From contig NZ_MABH01000111.1 in assembly GCF_001720585.1 (NCBI RefSeq), positions 1 to 57,610 on the forward strand: a DNA stretch of 57,610 bases. Direction: 5' to 3'. The position numbers were made by a program, and so were the translations under genes. Shown here piece after piece: positions 1-9,029 of the stretch. The stretch's first letter is position 1; the number at the start of each line of letters is the position of its first letter. Below the pieces are notes generated by a model. It did not search any database and was not told where the DNA came from. It worked only from the letters and a program-made list of their open reading frames with translations. The stretch is from Cereibacter johrii. Lineage in GTDB: Bacteria; Pseudomonadota; Alphaproteobacteria; Rhodobacterales; Rhodobacteraceae.

Positions 1-846
1 GAGCCTCCGCCCCTGGAGCTCGCCGCAGCGCCAGAGGCCGAGCGCGCCGAGGACCAGCGCGAGCTGCAAGAGCGCCGCGGCTGCAGCGCGGGCGTGTTCG
101 GCCAGCGCGGGATCCGCCATCCAGAGCGCGATCTGCACGGCGAGCGTCGGCGGCCGGGTCGGGCCGAGGATCATCGCCATCTCGACGGCCGTCATGGAAT
201 AGGCCAGCACCGCATAGCAGGGCAGCCGGATCTGGGCATAGAGCGCGGGCAGGACGCCGAAGACCCAGCCCGCGGCGCGCCCGTAGCCCAGGGACTCCGC
301 CAGCATCGTGCGTCGCGCGGCATCGGTCTGGGGCAGGGCCGCGAGCGACATGAGGAGGAGAAAGGGCACCTCCTTGGCGACAAGGCCCGCGATGAGCGCA
401 AGCCCGGCCGGATCGTTCAGCGTGAGCAGATCCGGCGGCGACTGCCAGCCCGTGGCCCAGGGCGAAAGAGCGCGGGCGATCCAGCCCGACGGCGCGATGA
501 GGAAGGCGAGCCCCAGCGCCACGGCCGCATGGGGCACCGCGAGGAGCGGCGAGAGGAGGCGCAGGAGCGCCTCGAACAGCCGGCCGCCGGGCAGGAGCGC
601 GAGGATCAGGAGCGTCAGCGCAAGGGCGAGCGCCGTCGCGAGGCAGCCCGTGACGAGCGAGAGCCGCACCGAGGCGCCGAGCCCGGGCCAGGCGGCAAGC
701 GCGCGGAAGGCCTCGAGATCGGGACCGCCCTCAAGATTGAAGGCGGGCGCGATCGTGCCGGCAAGCCCCGCCGCCACCGGCGCCAGCATCAGCGCGAGCG
801 TGATCCGCGGCGCCTGCCGGAGAAGCCCGCCCGCGCGCTGGCTCAC
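1..846 (-). CDS. ynjC: YnjC-type ABC transporter permease (partial, runs off left edge)
   Basis: Inner-membrane permease of a thiamine/iron-like ABC importer. I translated the minus strand from a GTG at 846-844; the frame stays open to base 1 (282 codons), so the C-terminus is missing. It is rich in Leu/Ala membrane segments and has a typical permease loop (ESLGYGRAAGWVFGVLPALY). The GTG overlaps the TGA of the upstream binding-protein gene by 4 bases (GTGA), showing translational coupling. Gene order SBP-permease matches E. coli ynjB-ynjC; an ATPase (ynjD) would be expected beyond the left edge. The substrate is unknown. Confidence 0.85.
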   Translation of the reverse strand, partial: MSQRAGGLLRQAPRITLALMLAPVAAGLAGTIAPAFNLEGGPDLEAFRALAAWPGLGASVRLSLVTGCLATALALALTLLILALLPGGRLFEALLRLLSPLLAVPHAAVALGLAFLIAPSGWIARALSPWATGWQSPPDLLTLNDPAGLALIAGLVAKEVPFLLLMSLAALPQTDAARRTMLAESLGYGRAAGWVFGVLPALYAQIRLPCYAVLAYSMTAVEMAMILGPTRPPTLAVQIALWMADPALAEHARAAAAALLQLALVLGALGLWRCGELQGRRL

Positions 847-2048
847 TGCGCGGTCCCGTAACGGCGGACCCAATCCTCGGCGATGCGCTCCATCCAGCTC
901 GCGTGCGGCTCGAGGAGGGCCGGACCCAGCGCGTCGGGGGCAAGCGTGGCGGGGCCGAGATCGAGGGCTGCAAAGCGCGCGCGGTCCGGCTCGGGCAGGG
1001 CTTCCACATCGAGCACGGTCTGAAAGCCCAGCACCGCGGGATCCTGCGCGCGCGCCTGCACCTGCGGATCGAGCAGCAGGTTCGCGATCACCTTCGCCCC
1101 CGCGGCATGGGCCGCGTTGAAGGGGATCGCCACGAAGCTCGCATTGCCGATGGTGCCGCCCTCGAGGGTGAAGGTGCGCACCGTTTGCGGCAGCTCGCCC
1201 GCCGCGATGGCGGCCGAGGCGCGGCCGGGGTTGAAGGCGAAGGAGATGGCGATCTCGCCGTCGGCGAAGAGCTGGCCGAGCGCGGGCTCATTGGCCGGAT
1301 AGGCGCGTCCGTCGCGCCAGAGATAGGGCTCGGCCCGATCGAGCCAGGTCCAGAGGGGCGCGGTGACGGTCTCGTAGGTGGCGGGATCGACCGGCTTCTG
1401 GAGGAGCGCGGGATCCTCGATCACGCCATAGAGCACCTGCTTGAGGAAGGTGGTTCCCAGATAGTCCGGCGGCTGCGGGAAGGTGAAGCGGCCGGGATTG
1501 ACCTCGATCCAGGCAAGGAGCTGGGCGAGCGTCCGGGGCGGCGCGGGCAGCGCCGCGCTGTCATGCTCGAACACGAGCTGCGCCATGGCCCAGGGGCTTT
1601 CGAGCCCGCCCGTGGGTTCGGTGAAGTCGGTGACGACGGCGGGCTTGCCTGCCACATCGACATGGGTCCAGTTCGGCAGGCTCTCGGCGAAGGGCTCGGA
1701 CAGCAGGCCCTGCGCCTTCATCGCCGCGAAATTCTCGCCGTTGATCCAGATGAGATCGACCGCCCCGCCCTCGGTGCGGCCGGCCTGCTTCTCGGCCAGC
1801 ACGCGCGCCACGGCCTCGGTCGTGTCGGCGAGCTTCACCTGCTCGAGCGTGACACCGTGGCGGGCGTGGGCCTGCTCGCCCACCCAGGCGATGAAGGCGT
1901 TGATCTTCGGATCGCCGCCCCAGGCGTGCCAGTAGACGGTCTGGCCGTCCGCCTCGGCCAGCACCGCCTCCCACCCCGTCTCGGCCTCTGCCGCGGGCGT
2001 CAGCGCCGCGAGGCAGGCGAGTGCCGCTCCCATGATCCGTCCGAACAT
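843..2048 (-). CDS. ynjB: YnjB-type ABC transporter substrate-binding protein
   Basis: Periplasmic solute-binding protein of 401 residues. The start is the ATG at 2048-2046 because an AGGGAG ribosome site lies just upstream and the next residues form a signal peptide (MFGRIMGAALACLAALTPAAEA). The mature part opens with a WHAWGGDPKINAFIAW stretch typical of the YnjB family, which is distantly related to thiamine/iron/polyamine binders. An open frame continues upstream to 2840 but has no signal sequence or ribosome site there and is antisense to the neighbour. It forms an operon with the permease it overlaps by 4 bases. The ligand cannot be told from sequence. Confidence 0.88.
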   Translation of the reverse strand: MFGRIMGAALACLAALTPAAEAETGWEAVLAEADGQTVYWHAWGGDPKINAFIAWVGEQAHARHGVTLEQVKLADTTEAVARVLAEKQAGRTEGGAVDLIWINGENFAAMKAQGLLSEPFAESLPNWTHVDVAGKPAVVTDFTEPTGGLESPWAMAQLVFEHDSAALPAPPRTLAQLLAWIEVNPGRFTFPQPPDYLGTTFLKQVLYGVIEDPALLQKPVDPATYETVTAPLWTWLDRAEPYLWRDGRAYPANEPALGQLFADGEIAISFAFNPGRASAAIAAGELPQTVRTFTLEGGTIGNASFVAIPFNAAHAAGAKVIANLLLDPQVQARAQDPAVLGFQTVLDVEALPEPDRARFAALDLGPATLAPDALGPALLEPHASWMERIAEDWVRRYGTAQ

Positions 2049-2162
2049 CCCGCTCTCCCTCTTGTGGCTCGCCCCCGGCTTAGCGTGAGGCGCGGGGCCG
2101 CCGCAATCGCCCCCGTTGCACGGGCCTGCCGCTTCGGCCACAGAGGGCGGACAGGAGGTGCC
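2049..2162. promoter_or_regulatory. Divergent promoter region, YnjBC importer / CDP-alcohol transferase
   Basis: A 114-base spacer between two divergent starts. It carries the ribosome site of each gene at its ends (AGGGAG on minus, GACAGGAGGT on plus) and must hold both promoters. I see no convincing -35/-10 pair or operator. Confidence 0.5.
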
Positions 2163-2771
2163 ATGCTCGACGGTCTGATGCGACGCCTGATCGCCCCGCC
2201 GCTCGACCGTGCGGGGCGCATCCTCGCCCGCCGGGGCTGGAGCGCGGATGCCGTGACGCTGGCGGGCCTTGCGCTCGGGCTTCTCGCGGCGGGGCTGGTG
2301 GCGGCCGGAGCGCCGACCCTCTGGGCGATCCTGCCGCTTCTCGCGGGCCGGATCGCCGACGGGCTCGACGGTGCCATCGCGCGGGCGGGGCGCAAGACCG
2401 ACTTCGGCGGCTATCTCGACATCACATGCGATTTCCTGTTCTACGCGGCCTTCCCGCTCGCCTTCGTGCTGCGCGGGCCCGAGGCCGGGGCGGCCGGCGC
2501 CTTCCTGCTCGCCTCCTTCTATGTGAACGGGGCGAGCTTTCTGGGCTTTGCCGTGCTGGCCGCGAAGCGCGGGATGGAGACGAAGGCCCGCGGCGAGAAG
2601 TCGCTCTACTTCACGGCGGGGCTTCTGGAAGGCAGCGAGACGATCCTGTTCTTCCTCTTCCTCTGCCTCTTTCCGGGGCTTTTCGCGCCTGCCGCCTGGA
2701 TTTTCGGCGCCCTCTGCTTCGTGACCGCTGCGAGCCGCGTCCTGCTCGCCCGCAGGCTCTTTCGCGACTGA
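2163..2771 (+). CDS. CDP-alcohol phosphatidyltransferase family protein (YnjF-like)
   Basis: Integral membrane enzyme of 202 residues. It carries the family signature D-x2-D-G-x2-A-R ... G-x3-D-x3-D (DGLDGAIAR then GGYLDITCD), which binds two metal ions and the CDP-linked substrate, so the catalytic set is complete. The ATG follows a strong AGGAGGT. Several hydrophobic segments flank the signature. In E. coli the homologue ynjF also sits beside the ynjBCD transporter, though here it is on the opposite strand. The acceptor alcohol (glycerol phosphate, serine, inositol phosphate or another) cannot be assigned. Confidence 0.85.
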   Translation: MLDGLMRRLIAPPLDRAGRILARRGWSADAVTLAGLALGLLAAGLVAAGAPTLWAILPLLAGRIADGLDGAIARAGRKTDFGGYLDITCDFLFYAAFPLAFVLRGPEAGAAGAFLLASFYVNGASFLGFAVLAAKRGMETKARGEKSLYFTAGLLEGSETILFFLFLCLFPGLFAPAAWIFGALCFVTAASRVLLARRLFRD

Positions 2772-2937
2772 CCGCCTGTCCCGGCACATCATGGCCCGAG
2801 CTTCCTCCGCTTCAAGGGAGAGGAACGGCGGCCCGGCCATTTTTTCCGCCGCCCTTGCGGGGGCGGGGGCTCGCCACTAAGACTCGGGTAACAGCTGGAC
2901 GATAATCCTTGCAAACGTCACGGGACAGCAGGCGCAC

Positions 2938-3570
2938 ATGAAAGACCCTATCGATCTCTACATGAACACGCTCGTGCCGATGGTGGTCGAACAGACCAGC
3001 CGGGGCGAACGGGCCTATGACATCTACAGCCGGATGCTGAAGGAGCGGATCATCTTCCTCTCTGGGCCGGTGCACGACGGCATGTCGTCGCTGATCTGCG
3101 CGCAGCTGCTGTTCCTCGAGGCCGAGAACCCCTCGAAGGAAATCGCGATGTACATCAACTCGCCCGGCGGCGTTGTGACCTCGGGCCTGTCGATCTACGA
3201 CACGATGCAGTACATCCGGCCGAAGGTCTCGACGCTGGTTATCGGGCAGGCGGCCTCGATGGGCTCGCTCCTGCTGACCGCGGGCGAAAAGGGGATGCGC
3301 TTCTCGCTTCCGAACAGCCGCGTCATGGTCCACCAGCCCTCGGGCGGCTACCAGGGCCAGGCCACCGACATCATGATTCACGCGCGCGAGACGGAAAAGC
3401 TCAAGCGCCGGCTGAACGAGATCTACGTCCGGCACACCGGGCAGGACCTCGAAACCGTGGAAGCCGCTCTCGAGCGGGACAATTTCATGTCGGCCGAGGA
3501 TGCCAAGGCCTGGGGCCTGATCGACGAAATCCTCGAGAGCCGCAACCGGCCGGACGACACGACGAAGTGA
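2938..3570 (+). CDS. clpP: ATP-dependent Clp protease proteolytic subunit ClpP
   Basis: Serine peptidase of 210 residues that forms the barrel of the ClpXP/ClpAP proteases. The catalytic triad is Ser107 (GQAASMGS), His132 (MVHQPSGG) and Asp181 (ERDNFMS); the spacing of 25 and 49 residues equals that of E. coli ClpP. The substrate-channel segment [11 protein letters not shown] is present. clpX follows after 124 bases, the usual alphaproteobacterial order. The 166-base upstream spacer should hold the promoter, but I could not place one. Confidence 0.97.
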   Translation: MKDPIDLYMNTLVPMVVEQTSRGERAYDIYSRMLKERIIFLSGPVHDGMSSLICAQLLFLEAENPSKEIAMYINSPGGVVTSGLSIYDTMQYIRPKVSTLVIGQAASMGSLLLTAGEKGMRFSLPNSRVMVHQPSGGYQGQATDIMIHARETEKLKRRLNEIYVRHTGQDLETVEAALERDNFMSAEDAKAWGLIDEILESRNRPDDTTK

Positions 3571-3577
3571 CGAACGA

Positions 3578-3604
3578 CCCTCCGCCGGGTGCACCGGCGG
3601 AGGG
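3578..3604 (+). terminator. Hairpin between clpP and clpX (attenuator or weak terminator)
   Basis: A perfect 11-bp stem (CCCTCCGCCGG / CCGGCGGAGGG) with a 5-base loop starts 8 bases after the clpP stop. Only a short T-run (ATTT) follows, so it may stabilise the clpP message or give partial termination before clpX rather than a full stop. Confidence 0.55.
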
Positions 3605-3694
3605 CGATTTGGCGTTGTGAAGGTCCGGGGCTTGTCCTAGACTTTCGCTTCAAGCCGGCAGGGCAGGCCCCAAGCCGCACGGCAGAGGACGACG

Positions 3695-4960
3695 ATGGCG
3701 AACAATACTGGCAGCGACAGCAAGAACACTCTCTACTGCTCTTTCTGCGGCAAGAGCCAGCATGAGGTGCGCAAGCTGATCGCAGGGCCGACCGTGTTCA
3801 TCTGCGATGAGTGCGTCGAGCTCTGCATGGACATCATCCGCGAAGAGACGAAATCGACCGGCCTCAAGTCGGCTGACGGCGTTCCGACCCCGCGCGAGAT
3901 CTGCAAGGTGCTTGATGATTACGTCATCGGGCAGATGCATGCCAAGCGCGTGCTGTCGGTTGCGGTCCACAATCACTACAAGCGGCTCAATCACAGCTCC
4001 AAGACCGACATCGAGCTCTCGAAGTCGAACATCCTGCTGATCGGGCCCACGGGCTGCGGCAAGACGCTGCTCGCGCAGACGCTGGCCCGCATCCTCGACG
4101 TGCCGTTCACCATGGCGGATGCGACCACGCTGACCGAAGCCGGCTATGTCGGCGAGGATGTCGAGAACATCATCCTGAAGCTGCTGCAGGCCTCGGAATA
4201 CAATGTCGAGCGGGCGCAGCGCGGCATCGTCTATATCGACGAGGTCGACAAGATCACCCGCAAGTCGGACAATCCCTCGATCACGCGCGACGTGTCGGGC
4301 GAGGGGGTGCAGCAGGCGCTCCTGAAGATCATGGAAGGCACCGTGGCGAGCGTTCCCCCGCAGGGCGGCCGCAAGCATCCGCAGCAGGAATTCCTGCAGG
4401 TGGACACGACGAACATCCTGTTCATCTGCGGCGGCGCCTCTGCGGGGCTCGAGAAGATCATCGCGCAGCGCGGCAAGGGCTCGGGCATCGGCTTCGGCGC
4501 CGAGGTCAAGGATCCGGATGCCCGCGGCGTGGGCGAACTCTTCAAGGAGCTCGAGCCCGAGGATCTGCTGAAGTTCGGCCTGATCCCCGAGTTCGTGGGC
4601 CGTCTGCCGGTCATCGCGACGCTGACCGACCTCGACGAGGCGGCGCTGGTCACCATCCTGACCGAGCCGAAGAATGCGCTCGTCAAGCAGTACCAGCGGC
4701 TGTTCGAGATCGAGGGCGTGAAGCTCACCTTCACCGCCGATGCGCTGACCGCGATCGCCAAGCGCGCGATCAAGCGCAAGACGGGGGCCCGCGGTCTTCG
4801 CTCGATCATGGAAGACATCCTGCTCGACACGATGTTCGAGCTTCCGGGCCTCGAGGGCGTGGAAGAGGTCGTGGTGAACGAGGAAGCGGTGAATTCCGGG
4901 GCCAAGCCGCTCCTGATCTACACCGAGGTGACGAAGAAGAAGGACGCGACCGCCAGCTGA
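3695..4960 (+). CDS. clpX: ATP-dependent Clp protease ATP-binding subunit ClpX
   Basis: AAA+ unfoldase of 421 residues that recognises, unfolds and feeds substrates to ClpP. The N-terminal zinc-binding domain has Cys15, Cys18, Cys37 and Cys40. Walker A is GPTGCGKT at 117-124, the GYVG pore loop is at 150-153 and Walker B (IVYIDE) is at 178-183. The IGF tripeptide that docks onto ClpP appears in [10 protein letters not shown]. Length and domain order are standard. It lies directly downstream of clpP and is followed by a good intrinsic terminator. Confidence 0.97.
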   Translation: MANNTGSDSKNTLYCSFCGKSQHEVRKLIAGPTVFICDECVELCMDIIREETKSTGLKSADGVPTPREICKVLDDYVIGQMHAKRVLSVAVHNHYKRLNHSSKTDIELSKSNILLIGPTGCGKTLLAQTLARILDVPFTMADATTLTEAGYVGEDVENIILKLLQASEYNVERAQRGIVYIDEVDKITRKSDNPSITRDVSGEGVQQALLKIMEGTVASVPPQGGRKHPQQEFLQVDTTNILFICGGASAGLEKIIAQRGKGSGIGFGAEVKDPDARGVGELFKELEPEDLLKFGLIPEFVGRLPVIATLTDLDEAALVTILTEPKNALVKQYQRLFEIEGVKLTFTADALTAIAKRAIKRKTGARGLRSIMEDILLDTMFELPGLEGVEEVVVNEEAVNSGAKPLLIYTEVTKKKDATAS

Positions 4961-4983
4961 CGGCCGCCTCCGCGCGTGGATGT

Positions 4984-5017
4984 GAAGGCGGGCCGGGCGC
5001 CCGCCTTCTTCTTTTCT
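4984..5017 (+). terminator. Intrinsic terminator of clpX
   Basis: A 10-bp stem (GAAGGCGGGC / GCCCGCCTTC) with a 5-base loop is followed by a pyrimidine tract TTCTTTTCT. It sits 24 bases after the clpX stop. Confidence 0.8.
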
Positions 5018-5084
5018 GCCGTTCCCGCTGGACCTCGGCGGCGGCATTTGCCATATCGGGGCAACAGCTTTCGGAGGCTCGCGG

Positions 5085-5459
5085 ATGTCCATTCTCAAGC
5101 GTGCGATCACCTGGTGGACCGGCCAGTCGCTCGGCACCCAGCTCTTCACCTGGCGCAACGGCGTGAAGGTCGGCGAGGACGAGCAGGGCAATCTCTTCTA
5201 CACCTCGAAGGATGGCAAGCGGCGCTGGGTGATCTACAACGGCGAGATCGAGGCGAGCCGGATCGGGGCCGACTGGCACGGCTGGCTCCACAACACCTGG
5301 GACGAGCCGCCGACCTCGAAGCCGCTCGCCCACAAGCCCTGGGAGAAGCCCCATGTGGAGAACCTCACGGGGACTTCGGCCGCCTATGCCCCTCCCGGAT
5401 CGATCCGTCGCACCGAGCCCGTGGCCCGGCGTGACTACGAGGCGTGGCAGCCCGAATAA
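5085..5459 (+). CDS. NADH:ubiquinone oxidoreductase NDUFA12-family accessory subunit
   Basis: Small basic protein of 124 residues of the NDUFA12/B17.2 family, an accessory subunit of complex I shared by alphaproteobacteria and mitochondria. The conserved pattern [20 protein letters not shown] followed by [11 protein letters not shown] is present, and the N-terminus [18 protein letters not shown] is typical. It is separate from any nuo operon in this window. Its TAA overlaps the mlaD start by one base (TAATG), so the two are co-translated. Confidence 0.93.
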   Translation: MSILKRAITWWTGQSLGTQLFTWRNGVKVGEDEQGNLFYTSKDGKRRWVIYNGEIEASRIGADWHGWLHNTWDEPPTSKPLAHKPWEKPHVENLTGTSAAYAPPGSIRRTEPVARRDYEAWQPE

Positions 5460-5929
5460 TGGCTGAGAACCGGTCCGAACTCCTCGCCGGCGCCGCCGTG
5501 CTGGCGGCCGCCATCGGCTTCGTCGTCTATGCAGGGCAGGTGGCCGGCATCACGCGCGACAGCGGCTCCTATCCGCTGAAGGCCAGCTTCCGGTCGGTCG
5601 ACGGCATCTCCGTGGGCACGGACGTGCGGCTCGCCGGCGTGAAGGTGGGCTCCGTCACGGGGCTGGCGCTCAATCCGCAGACCTACTTCGCCGACGCCAC
5701 CATCTCGGTGAAGCAGGGCATCGAGCTGCCCACCGATTCCGCGATCCTCATCTCGTCCGAGGGGCTTCTGGGCGGCAACTATGTCGAGCTGGTGCCCGGC
5801 GGCGCGCTCGAGACCCTCGCCGCGGGTGAGGAGATCGAGGACACCCAGGGCTCCGTCAGCCTGATCTCGCTGCTGATGAAATTCGTGGGCTCGGGTGCCG
5901 AGGACACGATGAAAGGGTCCGGCGAATGA
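5459..5929 (+). CDS. mlaD: Outer-membrane lipid asymmetry protein MlaD (MCE domain)
   Basis: Protein of 156 residues with one N-terminal membrane anchor (about residues 8-28) and one MCE/MlaD domain (about 38-115: YPLKASFRSVDGISVGTDVR, then ISSEGLLGGNYVELVPGG). MlaD forms the periplasmic lipid-binding ring of the Mla phospholipid transporter. The start at 5459 (MAENRSELL) is chosen from the TAATG junction and family alignment; an in-frame ATG five codons upstream lies inside the previous gene. No mlaE/F/B genes are adjacent. The next gene overlaps by 4 bases. Confidence 0.9.
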   Translation: MAENRSELLAGAAVLAAAIGFVVYAGQVAGITRDSGSYPLKASFRSVDGISVGTDVRLAGVKVGSVTGLALNPQTYFADATISVKQGIELPTDSAILISSEGLLGGNYVELVPGGALETLAAGEEIEDTQGSVSLISLLMKFVGSGAEDTMKGSGE

Positions 5930-6297
5930 GGCTTCTGGCGGTGCTGCTGCTTCTGGCGGCGCCCGCCTGGGCGCAGGACCAGCGCACCGGGGAAGGAACC
6001 GGCGCCCTGCTGCGCTGGCTCGACAAGATGTCGGGCGAGACGGCCGACGTCGAACTGCAGCGCGGCCAGTCTGCCGTCAGCGGCCATCTGACCATCGAGC
6101 TCGACGAATGCCGCTTCCCGGCCGGAGATCCGGCCTCGGATGCCTATGCCCATCTGACGATCCGCGATTCGCGCGCGACCGAGCCCGTGTTCGACGGCTG
6201 GATGATCGCCTCGAGCCCCGCCCTCTCGGCGCTCGACCATCCGCGCTACGATGTCTGGCTCCTGCGCTGCGCCACCGAGGCGGGATCGGCCCAGTAG
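5926..6297 (+). CDS. DUF2155 domain-containing periplasmic protein
   Basis: Protein of 123 residues with a clear Sec signal peptide (MRLLAVLLLLAAPAWAQ, cleavage after AWA) and a DUF2155 domain (about residues 35-115, including RATEPVFDGWMIASSPALS and DVWLLRC). DUF2155 proteins are alphaproteobacterial and have no settled function; they often sit next to the NDUFA12 and mlaD genes, as here. The ATG overlaps the mlaD stop (ATGA). The last 52 bases overlap the convergent aat gene. Confidence 0.88.
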   Translation: MRLLAVLLLLAAPAWAQDQRTGEGTGALLRWLDKMSGETADVELQRGQSAVSGHLTIELDECRFPAGDPASDAYAHLTIRDSRATEPVFDGWMIASSPALSALDHPRYDVWLLRCATEAGSAQ

Positions 6298-6890
6298 CCT
6301 TCGGGCGTGAAGCTCGCGTTGCCCTCGAGCGCCTCGGTGAGCCTCTGGTGATACTCCGAGCGCCGGATCTCGATGGCCCCCAGCGAGGCGAGGTGCGGCG
6401 TCAGGAACTGCGTGTCGAAGAGCGTGAAGCCGCCCGCCCGCAGCCGGTCGATCAGGAAGGCCAGCGCCACCTTCGAGGCATCCGTGCGGCGCGAGAACAT
6501 GCTCTCGCCGAAGAAGGCCCGCCCGAGCGTCACCCCGTAGACGCCGCCCACCAGCGTCTCGCCCTCGCGCACCTCGAGCGAATGGGCGTGACCCAGCGCA
6601 TGGAGCTCGACATAGAGGCGGAAGATGGTGGGGTTGATCCAGGTCTCCTCGCGGTCCGCGCAAGCCTCGACGGTGGCGGCGAAATCCTCGTTCACGCCCA
6701 CGCGCCAGTCCATCCGGCGGATGCGGCGGGCGAGGCTGCGCGAGATGTGGAATTCGTCGAGCGGGAAGATGCCGCGGTGCCGAGGGTCGATCCAGTGAAT
6801 CTCGGGATCGTCGCGGGATTCGGCCATCGGGAAGATGCCGAGCGCATAGGCCCGCAGGAGCAGGCGGGGCGTCAGCGCGGGCGGCTTCAT
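6246..6890 (-). CDS. aat: Leucyl/phenylalanyl-tRNA--protein transferase
   Basis: Cytosolic N-end-rule enzyme of 214 residues that attaches Leu or Phe to proteins with N-terminal Arg or Lys, marking them for ClpS/ClpAP. The family pattern is clear: AYALGIFPMAES, EIHWIDPRHRGIFPLDEFH, the GHAHSLEVRE stretch, GRAFFGESMFSR and LFDTQFLTPHLASLGA. The 3' end overlaps the convergent DUF2155 gene by 52 bases. It is upstream-adjacent to accC on the same strand with only a 19-base gap, so it may be the distal gene of an accB-accC-aat transcript. Confidence 0.95.
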   Translation of the reverse strand: MKPPALTPRLLLRAYALGIFPMAESRDDPEIHWIDPRHRGIFPLDEFHISRSLARRIRRMDWRVGVNEDFAATVEACADREETWINPTIFRLYVELHALGHAHSLEVREGETLVGGVYGVTLGRAFFGESMFSRRTDASKVALAFLIDRLRAGGFTLFDTQFLTPHLASLGAIEIRRSEYHQRLTEALEGNASFTPEGYWADPASVAQRRSQTS

Positions 6891-6909
6891 GCGCCGCCCG
6901 CGGGATGTG

Positions 6910-8256
6910 TCAGCCGAACTGGGCGGCGAGCCATTTTTCCAGCCAGTGGATATTGTAGTCGCCGTTCTGGATGTCGGGCTCGGCCAGAAGCGCGTGGAAG
7001 AGCGGCACCGTCGTGTCGATCCCGTCCACGATCAGCTCGCCCAGGGCGCGGTGCAGCCGGGCCAGCGCCTCGGGCCGGTCGCGGCCGTGCACGATCAGCT
7101 TGCCGATCAGGCTGTCGTAGTAGGGCGGGATGGAATAGCCGCCATAGAGCGCCGAATCCATCCGCACCCCGAGGCCGCCCGGCGCGTGGAAGACCCGCAC
7201 CTTGCCGGGGCAGGGCGAGAAGTTCGGCAGCTTCTCGGCGTTGATGCGCACCTCGATGGCGTGCCCGTTGATCTCCAGCGCTTCCTGGTTGAAGCTCATC
7301 GGCAGGCCCGCCGCGACCCGGATCTGCTCGCGCACGAGATCGACCCCGAAGATCGCCTCGGTCACCGGATGCTCGACCTGCAGGCGGGTGTTCATCTCGA
7401 TGAAGTAGAACTGGCCGTCCTCATACAGGAATTCGATCGTGCCCGCGCCGATGTAGTTGATCCGCGCCACCGCATCGGCGCAGATCTTGCCGATCTCCGC
7501 GCGCATCTCGGGGGTGATGACCGGGCCCGGGGCTTCCTCGAACACCTTCTGGTGCCGCCGCTGCAGCGAGCAGTCGCGCTCGCCCAGATGGACCGCGCGG
7601 CCCTTGCCGTCACCGAAGACCTGGATCTCGATGTGCCGCGGCTTCTGGAGATATTTCTCCATATAGACTTCGTCGTTGCCGAAGGCGGCCTTGGCTTCCG
7701 AACGCGCGGTGCGGAAGGCGATCTCGAGCTCCTGCTCGTTCCGCGCGACCTTCATGCCGCGCCCGCCGCCGCCCGCCGTGGCCTTGATGATGACCGGGAA
7801 GCCGATGGCTCTGGCCGTGGCGATGGCCGCCTCGTAGTCCGGCACACCGCCGTCCGATCCCGGCACGCAGGGCACGCCCAGGGCCTTCATCGTGTCCTTG
7901 GCGGTGATCTTGTCGCCCATGATGCGGATATGGTCCGCGGTGGGGCCGATGAACTCGATCCCGTGGTCCTGCAGCGCCTGGGCGAAGGCCGCATTCTCGG
8001 AGAGGAAGCCGTAGCCCGGATGGACGGCCTCGGCCCCGGTGATCTCGCAGGCCGAGATGATAGAGGCCTTGTTGAGATAGCTGTCGGTCGAGGAGGCCGG
8101 GCCGATGCAGACGCTTTCATCGGCCATGCGCACATGCATGGCATCGGCGTCCGCGGTCGAATGGACGGCGACCGACTTGATCCCCATCTCCTGGCAGGCG
8201 CGGATCACGCGCAAGGCGATCTCGCCGCGGTTGGCGATCAGGATCTTCTCGAACAT
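6910..8256 (-). CDS. accC: Acetyl-CoA carboxylase, biotin carboxylase subunit
   Basis: ATP-grasp enzyme of 448 residues that carboxylates biotin on AccB in the first step of fatty acid synthesis. The glycine-rich nucleotide loop ([12 protein letters not shown], 158-169), the [12 protein letters not shown] catalytic stretch and the [14 protein letters not shown] motif are intact. It starts 7 bases after the accB stop, so accB-accC form an operon. Confidence 0.97.
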   Translation of the reverse strand: MFEKILIANRGEIALRVIRACQEMGIKSVAVHSTADADAMHVRMADESVCIGPASSTDSYLNKASIISACEITGAEAVHPGYGFLSENAAFAQALQDHGIEFIGPTADHIRIMGDKITAKDTMKALGVPCVPGSDGGVPDYEAAIATARAIGFPVIIKATAGGGGRGMKVARNEQELEIAFRTARSEAKAAFGNDEVYMEKYLQKPRHIEIQVFGDGKGRAVHLGERDCSLQRRHQKVFEEAPGPVITPEMRAEIGKICADAVARINYIGAGTIEFLYEDGQFYFIEMNTRLQVEHPVTEAIFGVDLVREQIRVAAGLPMSFNQEALEINGHAIEVRINAEKLPNFSPCPGKVRVFHAPGGLGVRMDSALYGGYSIPPYYDSLIGKLIVHGRDRPEALARLHRALGELIVDGIDTTVPLFHALLAEPDIQNGDYNIHWLEKWLAAQFG

Positions 8257-8263
8257 CGGCGCC

Positions 8264-8758
8264 TCACTCGATGATCATGAGGGGCGCGCCGTACTCGACC
8301 GCCGTGCCGTCCGAGACGAGGACCCGCTTCACCGTGCCCGCACGCGGGGCGGGGATGTGGTTCATGGTCTTCATCGCCTCGATGATGAGGAGCGTCTGCC
8401 CCTCGGTCACGGTGGCGCCCACGGTGACGAAGGGCGAGGCGCCCGGCTCGGGGGCGATGTAGGCGGTGCCCACCATCGGCGAGGTGACGGCGCCCGGATG
8501 CTGGGCGGGATCCTCGACCGCGGCCGGGGCGGCGGCAGGGGCGCCGCCGGCGGCCGGCATCGCCGCGGGGGCGGCGGCCATCATCGGCGCCGCAACCTGG
8601 GTCGTCACGATGTTGGCCTGCTTGACCACGCGGACCTCGAGGCTGTCGTCCTCGCCATATTCCCGTTTGACCGAGAGTTCCGTCAGCTCGTTGCTGTTCA
8701 GCAGCTCGGCAAGGGCCTGGATGAAGGCGACATCGGCCTCGGTGTTGTTCTTGCTCAT
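8264..8758 (-). CDS. accB: Acetyl-CoA carboxylase biotin carboxyl carrier protein
   Basis: Protein of 164 residues: an N-terminal partner-binding segment, a Pro/Ala-rich linker (about residues 56-85) and a C-terminal biotinyl domain with EAMKTMN, whose Lys130 is the biotinylation site. The start at 8758 ([10 protein letters not shown]) is preceded by GAGGA. The frame stays open upstream to 9037, but that extension has no family similarity and is the divergent promoter region. Confidence 0.96.
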   Translation of the reverse strand: MSKNNTEADVAFIQALAELLNSNELTELSVKREYGEDDSLEVRVVKQANIVTTQVAAPMMAAAPAAMPAAGGAPAAAPAAVEDPAQHPGAVTSPMVGTAYIAPEPGASPFVTVGATVTEGQTLLIIEAMKTMNHIPAPRAGTVKRVLVSDGTAVEYGAPLMIIE

Positions 8759-9029
8759 GACGTCCTCGGGTTGGCTTTTCTGCCGGTTGGGGAGGGGCCG
8801 CGGGGCCCGGCCCGGCGCTCGGATTGGAGGGCTTATACGCAAAGGGCGCGGTGGAGAAAAGCGCCAGTTCGTCGCGAGAAGATCCGTCTCTGCCACTTTT
8901 TCAGGCGAAAGTGGCGCTTGTCCGCGCAGGGGGCGCCGCCCGCCTCCCGTCCGATTATTTATCGTTTGGTAAAAAAACGCACCCGTGTCAGCCTGACCTA
9001 ATAAACAACAGCCCAGGGAGGGCCCGACC
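8759..9029. promoter_or_regulatory. Divergent promoter region, accB / dihydropyrimidine dehydrogenase
   Basis: A 271-base spacer serving accBC (minus) and the pyrimidine genes (plus). It holds a perfect 8-bp inverted repeat GCCACTTT/AAAGTGGC at 8892-8899 and 8908-8915, a weak RutR-like palindrome at 8958-8973 (TTTATCGTTTGGTAAA), and a small palindrome GTCAGCCTGAC at 8987-8997. No certain -35/-10 pair. Confidence 0.5.
8892..8915. repeat. Inverted repeat upstream of accB
   Basis: Perfect 8-bp arms GCCACTTT / AAAGTGGC around an 8-base loop, about 135 bases upstream of the accB start. It may be an operator or a hairpin in the accB leader. Confidence 0.5.
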
